Assembly (NCBI RefSeq): GCF_020905295.1
Contig: NZ_JAJJMM010000001.1
Coordinates: forward strand, 4,898,001-4,962,000
Reading direction: 5' to 3'
Origin: Flavobacterium piscisymbiosum
GTDB lineage: Bacteria; Bacteroidota; Bacteroidia; Flavobacteriales; Flavobacteriaceae
Length of the DNA: 64,000 nucleotides
Shown here: positions 44,128 to 52,490 of the stretch, piece after piece
Numbering within the stretch: position 1 is the first letter of the stretch
How the letters are laid out: each line of letters starts with the position of its first letter
Notes under the pieces: model-generated
The model's input: only the letters and a program-made list of their open reading frames with translations
Told to the model about the DNA's origin: nothing
Databases searched by the model: none
Program-made: the position numbers and the translations under genes

Positions 44128-47055
44128 CTAAAAATTCAAAATAAACTCCGTAATATTTGCCTCCGAAGAAAGCTGTAATTTTTTACGAATGCGATATCTC
44201 GTGTCTTCAACTCCTCGAACAGAAATCCCCAAAAGTGGTGCAATTTCTTTGGTATTAAAATTCATTCGCAAATAAGCACACAATCGCATATCACGCGGAG
44301 TTAGTTCCGGGAAACTACTTTTCAATCGTTGCATGAAATTATCATGAAGCTGATTAAAAATTTCTTCAAACTCATTCCAGTGCTGATCTCCTTGTAATTC
44401 GTGATCAATGATTCGGTTGATTTTCTTTAGTAGACCAAAATTGGTATTAAAATCATTGTTCTTATCAATCTGACCAATAAGCTCTTTTATCGAAAGTAAA
44501 ATTTCATTTAAATGAATAAGATTAACGGTATTCGAAGCAACTTTTGCATTTTTGAGATTAATCGTTGTTTCGAGATTCTCCTTCATAATGGCCATGTTTT
44601 CCTGTTCTAAAGCCAGTTTCTGCTCGTTTAATTCGGCGCGATTTCGGAGCAATTCCTTTTCCTGATTCAGGATTAGCTGTTCACGTTCGCGTTCAGCCAG
44701 ATTTTTTTGGTATTTGATAATCGTATAAATCAAAACGCCAAACAATATCAAATACAAAATATAAGAGCAGGTTGTTCTGTACCAAGGTGGTAGAATTTCA
44801 AATTTAAAAACGGCTTCTTCGCTGACAACATCATAAATATTTTTTGCTCTTACGTGAAAAATATATTCGTTCTCCGGTAAATTGGTATATTCTTTTTCGG
44901 TCTGAAGATTCCAATCCGACCATTTAGGCTCAAAACCTTCGAGCCAATATTCGTATTTAGTTGCATCGGCCTCATCATAACAAAGTGATGCAAACGAAAA
45001 GTGCAAAGCGTTATTCGAATACGATAAAACAGGCGAAAATGTATTTGCCGATTCTATATTGGTTGGAAGTACATCATATCTGCTGGAAAACAACAAACTG
45101 TCTTTTGGAAAAATACATTTAACCTCAGAAATTATTGCTTTGTACTTCGACTGATATTTCTTGTTTTTGGTGGTATTATAGTGAATCAATCCTTCTTGTG
45201 TTCCAAAAAACACATCTCCGTCTAAAGTCGTCTGAATATTCTCGAAACCCGGAATGTATAAATATCTCAGTTTTCGAAAAGGCAATTCTTCTACAGTAAA
45301 ACCTCCGCCCGCTTTATGCTCCATTTTTCCGGTATTCTCTCCAGAAAGATACCAGATATTGTTTTGAGGATCTTCTTTAAGCAAACGAATATGACTGTTC
45401 ATTCCCAGATATTTCTTGAAATTACTATCAGGAATCATTTTCTTTGAATGAGTATCTTGTTTGTAAACACCTTTTGTGGTTCCAAAAAGAATCTGATTCT
45501 TAATTTTGAAATTATTTAAAAACAAACTCGACGGAAAACCATTTTTATCATTATAAAATTCAATGTTCGAAACAGCATCAAATGTTTTATTCAATCTCAT
45601 TTTGAAGATGCCTTTGTAACCATGCGCAATCCAGATATTCTCATTTTCATCGGTTACAATTACCCTACTGCTTTCTTCAAAACCTTTTATTTTATGTTGA
45701 TACACCCAGGAATTATTGATCTGTTTTAATAAATACAAGCCATTATAACCGCCCACAAGCAATAAATCAGGATGATTCGGAATAAGAACACCTTGCCAGG
45801 CACCATCTGTTCTGGCTAACAATTGTGCCGAATTACCTTTGATCTCAAAAACTCCATTTTTCTCAAAAGCCAAAAGTGAGTTTCCAAAAATGCCAATATT
45901 CCATACGTTTTCAGACATTCCTGATATATGCTGAAAGTGAACATTCTCATGCTGGCCATTTTTGTAAGCATTCCAATCCAACCAAAAAACACCATTATCA
46001 GTAGCGATATACAATTTGTTTTGATAAATCTGACTGCAATATATTTTTGTTTCTGAATTCGATGTATCGATTATTTTTGATAACGGCGACGAAATCTGAA
46101 TCATCGAAATACCATCTTTTAAAGTTACCCACAAATTGCCTTCCCTATCCATTTTAAGGTTGGTCACATAATCATTTTGTAAACCTGTCTGTTTATTAAT
46201 ATGCTGAATTAAATCTCCTTTGCTATTAATAACTATCAATCCGTTTTGACGAGTTCCGATTCCGAAATAGCCATCAGAAAGTAAAATCCCAGTTGATATC
46301 TGATTCTGTTTCAATACATTATCTGCTTCGGTTATAAAAGGTTTTAACAGATTGTTTTTGTAAACCAATAAACCTTTCTTTTGTGTCAGGATGATCAAAC
46401 CTTCATTGGTTTCAAAGATTTTCCTAATCTTCATTCCAATAAATTCTTTACTGTTCGGAATTTCAACTAAGGCATCATTTTCTAATTTCAGCAAACCTTG
46501 TACATTATCTGAAACATAGATTTCTTTGCCAACTTCAAAAAATTCATCAAACTTGGCCTCAGATCGTATTACTTTGATTTTGTTGTTTTTAAAAATAAAA
46601 AGTTCTTCATTCGAGAAAAAAATTACTTCTTTATGGCGAATAACCGTATGCAATACATCACCAAAATTTCTGGCAGAATCCGGCAGCAACTTTACCAGAG
46701 AAGTGTATTTATATTGTCCGTTTGGTAACTGAACCGTATAACCAAATTCGCCCTGAGCACCAACATACATTTTATCATTTTTATCGATCGCAAGAGAACG
46801 AACCATACTTTTATTTTCCGGCTGTGCCACAATGCTCCATCTCACGCCATCAAATTGCATAATACCAAAATGATTCGCAAAAAACATCATGCCTTTAGAA
46901 TCCTGCAAAACATCCCAGTTTTCAGATGCTGCTTTATAGGATTTAGGGTTGTAATTGGTAATAAAAGGAACTCCAATTTTTTTAATTTGGGCATTAACAA
47001 TTGGATACAAAAGTGATATCCATAGAACTAAAATTCTAAGTAAAAATTTTGTCAT
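44128..47055 (-). CDS. Membrane-anchored propeller sensor with LuxR-type HTH
   Basis: I chose the start ATG at 47055 (MTKFLLRILVLWISLL), which gives a signal peptide and 975 residues; the frame opens 29 codons earlier without function. Periplasmic two-component regulator propeller repeats (for example GNLWVTLKDGISMIQ) are followed by a Y_Y_Y domain (KYEYWLEGFEPKWSDW, YTNLPENEYIFHVRA), one membrane helix (SYILYLILFGVLIYTIIKY, near 750), a cytoplasmic coiled coil (EREREQLILNQEKELLRN) and a C-terminal LuxR-type HTH (LTPRDMRLCAYLRMNFNTKE). There is no kinase domain, so it is a one-component transmembrane regulator. It lies on the same strand upstream of the glucanase genes and likely controls them. 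Confidence 0.88.
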   Translation of the reverse strand: MTKFLLRILVLWISLLYPIVNAQIKKIGVPFITNYNPKSYKAASENWDVLQDSKGMMFFANHFGIMQFDGVRWSIVAQPENKSMVRSLAIDKNDKMYVGAQGEFGYTVQLPNGQYKYTSLVKLLPDSARNFGDVLHTVIRHKEVIFFSNEELFIFKNNKIKVIRSEAKFDEFFEVGKEIYVSDNVQGLLKLENDALVEIPNSKEFIGMKIRKIFETNEGLIILTQKKGLLVYKNNLLKPFITEADNVLKQNQISTGILLSDGYFGIGTRQNGLIVINSKGDLIQHINKQTGLQNDYVTNLKMDREGNLWVTLKDGISMIQISSPLSKIIDTSNSETKIYCSQIYQNKLYIATDNGVFWLDWNAYKNGQHENVHFQHISGMSENVWNIGIFGNSLLAFEKNGVFEIKGNSAQLLARTDGAWQGVLIPNHPDLLLVGGYNGLYLLKQINNSWVYQHKIKGFEESSRVIVTDENENIWIAHGYKGIFKMRLNKTFDAVSNIEFYNDKNGFPSSLFLNNFKIKNQILFGTTKGVYKQDTHSKKMIPDSNFKKYLGMNSHIRLLKEDPQNNIWYLSGENTGKMEHKAGGGFTVEELPFRKLRYLYIPGFENIQTTLDGDVFFGTQEGLIHYNTTKNKKYQSKYKAIISEVKCIFPKDSLLFSSRYDVLPTNIESANTFSPVLSYSNNALHFSFASLCYDEADATKYEYWLEGFEPKWSDWNLQTEKEYTNLPENEYIFHVRAKNIYDVVSEEAVFKFEILPPWYRTTCSYILYLILFGVLIYTIIKYQKNLAEREREQLILNQEKELLRNRAELNEQKLALEQENMAIMKENLETTINLKNAKVASNTVNLIHLNEILLSIKELIGQIDKNNDFNTNFGLLKKINRIIDHELQGDQHWNEFEEIFNQLHDNFMQRLKSSFPELTPRDMRLCAYLRMNFNTKEIAPLLGISVRGVEDTRYRIRKKLQLSSEANITEFILNF

Positions 47056-47344
47056 TTTTGTTTCGGTCTGTAGGTTAGTTCGTAGCTTTTTAAGAGCTAC
47101 AGTCTCAAAAATCCCCCTTTGGGAAAAGGCATTTTTAAGCAAAAAAAGACATTCTTATTACTACTCTTAAAATTATAATTTCACAATTAAAAGCATCAAA
47201 AAAAATGAATCTCTATAATCAAATATATAAAAATTTATTTTAATGTAACAAATTACATTTTAATTAAAGAATTTGGTAATGAAGAAATTAGAGAATATTC
47301 TAATTAGATAGTGAGAAAATTTAAAAAATTACGTAACCATGATC

Positions 47345-47446
47345 TTGTCATTTCGAGGAACGAGAAATCCTCGCGAGAAGCTCCATAAAGATTGGATTTT
47401 CGTTGCGGAGTTACTTGCGAGGATTTCTCGTTCCTCGAAATGACAA
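47345..47446. repeat. Perfect 30-bp inverted repeat
   Basis: Arms 47345-47374 and 47417-47446 are perfect reverse complements (core GTCATTTCGAGGAACGAG) separated by 42 bases that contain GAAGCTCC and GCGGAGTT. Degenerate relatives are at 43837-43941. It lies in the 47056-47589 gap upstream of the regulator gene and past the end of the HAD gene; I see no gene in that gap. Confidence 0.95.
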
Positions 47447-47470
47447 AACTGGCTCAATTGCTTGTTGTAA

Positions 47471-47529
47471 CGCATAGAATGGATTAAAATCCATCCCTAC
47501 AAAATGATTCGTTCCTACGGAACTTTTTT
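47471..47529. repeat. Second copy of the GGATTAAAATCCAT repeat
   Basis: GCATAGAATGGATTAAAATC followed by CATCCCTACAA and GTTCCTACGGAAC closely matches 4641-4705. It contains the palindrome ATGGATTAAAATCCAT with a central mismatch pair. Confidence 0.8.
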
Positions 47530-47589
47530 ATGAAATACAGCACACCTAATTAATAATTTACTCAGTTTAGGAGGGTCGAAAACCGTTCT

Positions 47590-48228
47590 TTAAAATTGAA
47601 GTATTTTGCTTAACTCTTCATAAGAATGAAAAAGCTCCGCTCCTTCTTTTTCTAAATCTTCATTATTATAACCATTGGCAAAACCGTAAACTTTAAATCC
47701 GCCTTTTATTCCAGAGATTACCCCGGCTTTGCTGTCTTCGATTACGATGCAATCTTTTACTTCAAATCCCATTTCTTTTGCAGCGTGCAGAAAAATTTCG
47801 GGATCTGGTTTCCAGCTATTAATTTGGTACGAACTGAATATTTTATTTTCGAATTTATCCAGTAAACCTGCCACTTCAAGATTCAGTCTGATTTTATCAA
47901 CCGGACCGCTTGAAGCTACACAATATGGAATCTTTAATTTATTAAGAAATTCAACGATGCCTTCCATTGGTTTCACCTGCGTTTTAAAAGCTTCGAAACT
48001 TTTCTCACGATAATCTGCTTCAAAAGTATCGGGAAGTTTTTTGCCAATAGCATTCTCGATATACAGGAAACACTCTTTTAATTTACGACCGTTAAAATCG
48101 CGATACGCATCTTCCAGTTTCATCTTAAAACCATATTCTGCTGCCATTTCAAGCATGATTCCGTTACCAATTTTTTCAGTATCTACAAGAACTCCATCAC
48201 AATCGAAAATAATACACTTAACTTCCAT
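47590..48228 (-). CDS. HAD-superfamily hydrolase (beta-phosphoglucomutase-like)
   Basis: The 212-residue cytoplasmic enzyme has HAD motif I FDCDGVLVDTE (Asp9, Asp11), motif II VASSGPVDK, motif III Lys in NSWKPDPEIF and motif IV IEDSKAGVISG. The cap domain of the C1 helical type fits beta-phosphoglucomutase or sugar-phosphate phosphatases; the substrate is not determined. It lies between the sensor/regulator gene and a repeat-flanked NUDIX gene. Confidence 0.93.
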   Translation of the reverse strand: MEVKCIIFDCDGVLVDTEKIGNGIMLEMAAEYGFKMKLEDAYRDFNGRKLKECFLYIENAIGKKLPDTFEADYREKSFEAFKTQVKPMEGIVEFLNKLKIPYCVASSGPVDKIRLNLEVAGLLDKFENKIFSSYQINSWKPDPEIFLHAAKEMGFEVKDCIVIEDSKAGVISGIKGGFKVYGFANGYNNEDLEKEGAELFHSYEELSKILQF

Positions 48229-48253
48229 ATTTTTTAATTTACATTTTTAACCA

Positions 48254-48436
48254 GTTGGGTGTAATTATTTTTAAAACATAGAAACATAGAATTATTGAAA
48301 TCAAAAAAAGACGTTTCACTTGCATTAAAAAACATAGCTATGTGTTAGAAACGAGTTTCTTTTGATTTACTTTTTTCAAAATCATAAAATCTATGTTTCT
48401 ATGTGTTTAATTAAATTTTTATCCATTACACCCAAC
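48254..48436 (-). repeat. MITE-like element copy C with perfect 12-bp outer inverted repeats
   Basis: Outer ends GTTGGGTGTAAT (48254-48265) and ATTACACCCAAC (48425-48436) are perfect inverted copies. Inner ends ACATAGAAACATAG (48276-48289) and CTATGTTTCTATGTG (48391-48405) enclose, in reversed orientation relative to copies A, B, D and E, GACGTTTCACTTGCATTAA and GAAACGAGTTTCTTTT. This 183-bp copy best defines the element limits. Confidence 0.88.
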
Positions 48437-48508
48437 GGTTACATTTTTAATTATTCGGCTTGACCGAAAATGTAAATTACAAAATTATTCCCGAAAGCAA
48501 GACAAATT

Positions 48509-48985
48509 TTAGAGCGAAGAAGAAATTTTAGAAATAATCTGAACAATAAAATCAGCCTGTGCGGGATTTATTTTTTTCAAAGCATGTTCGGTTTGAAACC
48601 ATTCGGCTTTGTCAACTTCCGGAAACGATTGTTGTTTTCCTGATTTTGGAGGCCATTCCATTTCGAAGTCGTTACTTTTTACAAGCGTTGCATCTATATC
48701 AAATTCTAGTGCCCAGGCAAAAATGGTTTTACCTGATTTTAGTTTTACTGAGTCAAGTTTAATAAAATCGGTTTCTGATTCGGTTTCTAATTTAAAACCG
48801 GTTTCTTCGTAAAACTCTCGTTTTGCAGCATCAAGCGGATTTTCATCCTCCGTAAATTCTCCTTTCGGAATCGACCAGCTTTCTAAATCCTTATTCTTCC
48901 AAAACGGACCACCCGGATGAACCAATAAAAAGAATATCGTTTTGTCAATAAATTTGTAGAGTAAAATACCGGAGCTTTTTTTCAT
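48509..48985 (-). CDS. NUDIX hydrolase
   Basis: The 158-residue protein contains the NUDIX box GEFTEDENPLDAAKREFYEE followed by TGF (about 42-64), in full agreement with GX5EX7REXXEEXG. The N-terminal KSSGILLYKFIDKTIFFLLV and WSIPKGE resemble diadenosine-polyphosphate or NTP-type NUDIX members. The substrate is unknown. It has no signal peptide. It is flanked on both sides by MITE-like copies C and D. Confidence 0.93.
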   Translation of the reverse strand: MKKSSGILLYKFIDKTIFFLLVHPGGPFWKNKDLESWSIPKGEFTEDENPLDAAKREFYEETGFKLETESETDFIKLDSVKLKSGKTIFAWALEFDIDATLVKSNDFEMEWPPKSGKQQSFPEVDKAEWFQTEHALKKINPAQADFIVQIISKISSSL

Positions 48986-49078
48986 GGGGTTTTAAATTTA
49001 TCATCTAAAGATAGTATTTAATTATTACGCTAATTACTTAATTTACTCACTTTGCTTTGGGCAATATTTTTTATTAAA

Positions 49079-49227
49079 CACATAGAAACATAGATTTTAT
49101 CTTTAGAAAAAGACAATCAAAAGAAACCAGTTTCTCATACATAGTCCAGATCCCGAAACTTCGGGACGGGATTATTAATGAAAGTAAAATGCCTTTTTTG
49201 AGTTCAACTATCCTATGTACCTATGTG
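49079..49227 (+). repeat. MITE-like element copy D
   Basis: Ends CACATAGAAACATAG (49079-49093) and CTATGTACCTATGTG (49213-49227) enclose AAAGAAACCAGTTTCT, an inserted CCCGAAACTTCGGG palindrome and AAAGTAAAATGCC. Outer ends are degenerate (TTTGGGCAAT at the left). The rest of the 48986-49375 gap is AT-rich and probably holds the promoter of the gene at 49376. Confidence 0.82.
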
Positions 49228-49375
49228 TTTAAATAGTTCCAACCAATAGATCAAGTTAATTCTATTATCCAAATTCTGCACATATTTACCCCAATTCTGT
49301 ATTTTTAATCAATTATCTATTTGTAATTTTATCATTCTTAAAATGTCACTTTACAAACATTAAAAAATAACCACT

Positions 49376-50545
49376 TTGAAAAAGCCTGTTTTATTTCTCG
49401 CAATTCTGGCAAGTAGTATTGCCGTTCATGCTCAAAACAAAATCATTACCGTTACCAATTCCCTTCCTATAGATCGTGAATTCGAAACCATTGAATTAAC
49501 CAAAAAATCCCTTGGATTACCCACTTCTGTTAAACTGGAAAATTATACTGTAAAAGAAGCTGGTACAAATACTTTTTTGACCACACAATCTATCGATAAT
49601 GATGGTGATGGAACTATTGATGTACTATTATTTCAACCTAAAATAAAAGCTTCATCACAGCAAGATTTTGAAGTTTTGGTTGCCGAAAATCCATCAAAAG
49701 AAACTACAATTAGTTGTTATTCGAGATTTGTTCCGGAACGAACAGATGATTATGCATGGGAAAATAATAAAGTCGCCTTTAGAACTTATGGTCCTGTGGC
49801 TCAAAAAATGGTCGAAGACAAAATTGCGGGCGGAACTTTAACCAGCGGAATTGATGCGTGGCTAAAAAGAGTCGATTATCCAATTATCAATAAATGGTAC
49901 GAAAAAGCCACTAACGGAACCGGAACGTATCATAAAGATACTGGCGAAGGTTTGGATAATTTTCATGTAGGTGACAGTCGTGGTGTAGGCGGAATTGCCG
50001 TTAAGGTCGATGATAAATACTATTTTTCTAAGAATTTCACTAGCTGGAAAACCATCACAACCGGACCTATCAGAACAAGTTTTATCCTGACTTATGCCGA
50101 TTGGGATGTAAAAGGCAACAAAATAACCGAATCGAAATTAATCAGTCTGGATTACGGAAGTTACCTTTCTCGTTTTGAAATCAACATTACCGGAACAAAA
50201 TCTATTGCGGCCGGATTAACGCTGCATGATAAAAAAGGAACTATTGGAACCAATATAAAAGAAGGCTGGTTGAGCCATTGGGAACCTATCGATGATTCTG
50301 AAATTGGAACCGGAATTGTGGCTCCAAAAAATACTTTAACAAGTTTTGATAATCATATTACCGAAGATAAAGATTTAAGTAATCTTTACGGAAAAATTGA
50401 CGTAAAGAACAATAAAGCAATCTATTATGTTGGTTTTGGATGGAAAAAAGGAAGCCCGTTTCAAACTCAAAAACAATGGGAAACGTATTTGAGTTCGTTT
50501 GCTAAAAAGATCAATAATCCGTTGGTTGTTAAGGTGAAGAAATAG
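49376..50545 (+). CDS. Exported DUF4861-family protein
   Basis: The 389-residue protein has an N-terminal signal peptide (KKPVLFLAILASSIAVHAQ). The start codon is TTG at 49376: an in-frame stop TAA lies at 49368 and no ATG precedes the signal peptide. The mature part (SYLSRFEINITG, YDYGSYLS-like motifs, WKTITTGPIRTSF, VGDSRGVGGIAV) fits DUF4861, a family found in polysaccharide loci for uronic-acid-containing glycans; its activity is not something I can assert. It is 5' of the LacI regulator (convergent) and probably belongs to the hexuronate locus. Confidence 0.8.
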   Translation: MKKPVLFLAILASSIAVHAQNKIITVTNSLPIDREFETIELTKKSLGLPTSVKLENYTVKEAGTNTFLTTQSIDNDGDGTIDVLLFQPKIKASSQQDFEVLVAENPSKETTISCYSRFVPERTDDYAWENNKVAFRTYGPVAQKMVEDKIAGGTLTSGIDAWLKRVDYPIINKWYEKATNGTGTYHKDTGEGLDNFHVGDSRGVGGIAVKVDDKYYFSKNFTSWKTITTGPIRTSFILTYADWDVKGNKITESKLISLDYGSYLSRFEINITGTKSIAAGLTLHDKKGTIGTNIKEGWLSHWEPIDDSEIGTGIVAPKNTLTSFDNHITEDKDLSNLYGKIDVKNNKAIYYVGFGWKKGSPFQTQKQWETYLSSFAKKINNPLVVKVKK

Positions 50546-50547
50546 TT

Positions 50548-50615
50548 TCTCGCAAAGGCGCTAAGTTACTAAGATTCTAAGACTAAAAACTTTACGACTT
50601 AGCGCCTTTGCGAGA
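50548..50615. repeat. Perfect 18-bp inverted repeat between convergent genes
   Basis: TCTCGCAAAGGCGCTAAG (50548-50565) and its perfect reverse complement (50598-50615) flank 32 bases. It sits directly after the DUF4861 stop and before the end of the convergent LacI gene, and may end transcription in both directions. Confidence 0.9.
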
Positions 50616-50642
50616 TTAATTAAATAACTTTACAGAAAAAAA

Positions 50643-51665
50643 TCACTTAGGTGCAGGAAAATAATTCTCTTTCAGAATAATTTCCAACGGAATATAATGT
50701 GTATTCTCTACAATTTCCTGCAGGACCAGTTTTTTATACAAGTGATTAATTCCCATATACCCCTGCTCTTCCGGTCTTTGGTTGATTAGAAAGTCGATTA
50801 CTCCTTTATTGAGGTATTTGATATTATCTTTTAATAAATCGTAACCAATAATTCTCACGCCTTTTATATGGTTTTGTTCTAAAAATCTTGCGACAATATA
50901 AGCTCTCGAATTGGGTACAAAAACACTATTGATGCCGGAAAACATTTCCAGATTCAATTGATCAATTCCGGAATCTTTGATGGTAATTTCAGAAAATTTA
51001 AAATTCCTGAGTTCATTATGATCTTTAAAAAACGAATAAAAACCATTGATGCGCTGCAAATAAACCGATGTACTTTCGATCTCTCTGGTGATTTTAAAAA
51101 TCAGAATTTGTCTTTCATTTTTTACCGCAAAACTGATTAGTCTTCCGGCAAGATAACCACTCTGAAAAGCATCTTGTCCAACATAAGCATGTTCGTCATT
51201 ATTAGAAATATTCGAATCGATCATGACAACGGGAATATTTTTCTTTTCATATTCACTTAGAAAACGTACCGATTCTTCATAAAAAATAGGAGCAAATAAG
51301 AGTCCATCGCAATCAAATTCCAGCACTTTTTTAACGGCTTCTTTAAACGAAGCTGCATTAAAATCATAAAAGAAATAATCCAGTACAATACCGAATTTAC
51401 TAAACTCAATAGCTGCTTTTTCTATTCCTGTAATTTGGCTTTTCCAATATTCCAGATTTTCATATTGAGGTAAAAATACTGCAAAATGAAACTTTTTATT
51501 CAAGGCCAGATTACTCGCCAGAATATTACGTTTGTAGCCATATTGCTCAATAATTGCATTTACTTTATCTACATTTTCCTGAGCAACCTGCCCACGATTA
51601 TGTATAATTCTATCAACAGTTCCAGGGGAAACGTTGGCTAATTCGGCAATTTTTTTTATCGTTAT
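50643..51665 (-). CDS. LacI-family transcriptional regulator, start codon non-canonical
   Basis: This regulator is about 340 residues. The N-terminal HTH is clear in translation (ITIKKIAELANVSPGTVDRI, then HNRGQVAQENV) and is followed by a periplasmic-binding-like sensor domain (KKFHFAVFLPQYENLEYW, VVMIDSNISNNDEHAYVGQD, GIRIIG-like VRIIGYDLL). No ATG, GTG or TTG is in frame upstream of the HTH before a stop at 51702-51704; in-frame codons there include ATA and ATC, and I use ATA at 51665 as a provisional start. A TTG at 51501-51503 would omit the HTH. It is divergent from yhcH and faces an operator-like palindrome at 51775. Confidence 0.85.
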   Translation of the reverse strand: MTIKKIAELANVSPGTVDRIIHNRGQVAQENVDKVNAIIEQYGYKRNILASNLALNKKFHFAVFLPQYENLEYWKSQITGIEKAAIEFSKFGIVLDYFFYDFNAASFKEAVKKVLEFDCDGLLFAPIFYEESVRFLSEYEKKNIPVVMIDSNISNNDEHAYVGQDAFQSGYLAGRLISFAVKNERQILIFKITREIESTSVYLQRINGFYSFFKDHNELRNFKFSEITIKDSGIDQLNLEMFSGINSVFVPNSRAYIVARFLEQNHIKGVRIIGYDLLKDNIKYLNKGVIDFLINQRPEEQGYMGINHLYKKLVLQEIVENTHYIPLEIILKENYFPAPK

Positions 51666-51736
51666 GATATTGATGAGTTTTAAGTTAAATGATGCTTTAG
51701 ATCATTCGAAATTATTATTTTTTTATTGAATATAAG

Positions 51737-51766
51737 TTGTTTTACTTAACTTTTTATATACATTTG
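51737..51766 (+). promoter_or_regulatory. Bacteroidota-type promoter for the hexuronate operon
   Basis: A -33-like TTG (51737-51739) is followed after exactly 19 bases by TACATTTG (51759-51766), a full match to the -7 box TAnnTTTG. Transcription would start near 51773 and run into yhcH at 52036, leaving a leader of about 260 bases. The rest of 51684-52035 is AT-rich with no gene. Confidence 0.72.
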
Positions 51767-51774
51767 TAAAAGCC

Positions 51775-51788
51775 CGTGTGCGTACACG
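51775..51788. promoter_or_regulatory. Candidate LacI-type operator
   Basis: CGTGTGCGTACACG matches its reverse complement at 12 of 14 positions and is centred on CG, as usual for LacI-family sites. It begins 8 bases after the -7 box and overlaps the expected transcription start, so a bound repressor would block the promoter. Confidence 0.6.
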
Positions 51789-52035
51789 CAAATATACAAA
51801 TGTGTTTGAAAAAAACATTATATTAGAGAAAAATATTTGGAGTTGATTATCGCTCTGACAGGATTCATAAAAATTTTCATGACAAAAGACAGTGTAAATA
51901 ACTAATATTGATATATAAACATTTAACATTTATAAACCAGTATTTTAAGCAAAACAATATAAAGTAATTATTTAACTAAAAAGTAGCATTAATAATTATT
52001 TAAAGTTCAAATAGAAAACATAAAAACCAAATAAA

Positions 52036-52485
52036 ATGATTGTAGATTCATTACAAAACGCTGCAAAATATTTCAGCCTTCATCCTAAATTCAAAGAAGC
52101 ATTTGATTACGTAAATCAAAATGACATTAGCAAACTCGAAGAAGGTGCATTTGAAATTGCCGAAGGATTAAAAGTTATCGTAATTGTTGGCGAAGGCGCA
52201 ACCAAAGAAGAAAGTATAAAAGGTTTTGAATGTCATGACCAAAATATCGACATCCAGATTTCGATAAAAGGTCCTGAAACTTTTGCATGGAAACCAAGAG
52301 AAAAATGCGTGAGTCCAAACGGGGAATACAGCGACGAAAGAGATGTTCGTTTCTTTCACGACAAACCGGATATGTTTTTTGAATTGCAGGAAAAACAATT
52401 TGCGATTTTATTTCCCACAGATGTTCACGCGGCTATGATTGGCGAAGGAACAATTAAAAAAATCGTCATTAAAGTTAAAATTTAA
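52036..52485 (+). CDS. YhcH/YjgK/YiaL-family protein
   Basis: The 149-residue cupin-like cytoplasmic protein (DUF386) begins MIVDSLQNAAKYFSLHP, typical of the family, and has the conserved segments HDQNIDIQISIKGPE and LFPTDVHAAMIGEG with metal-binding His residues. Relatives act in sugar-acid or sialic acid metabolism, perhaps as sugar anomerases or isomerases. It starts the hexuronate operon, 5 bases upstream of eda, and is controlled by the promoter at 51737. Confidence 0.9.
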   Translation: MIVDSLQNAAKYFSLHPKFKEAFDYVNQNDISKLEEGAFEIAEGLKVIVIVGEGATKEESIKGFECHDQNIDIQISIKGPETFAWKPREKCVSPNGEYSDERDVRFFHDKPDMFFELQEKQFAILFPTDVHAAMIGEGTIKKIVIKVKI

Positions 52486-52490
52486 AACTG

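Noticed and set aside
51723..51929. 68-codon minus-strand reading frame upstream of the LacI gene
   Set aside because: It covers the promoter and operator of the hexuronate operon and has no protein-like features.
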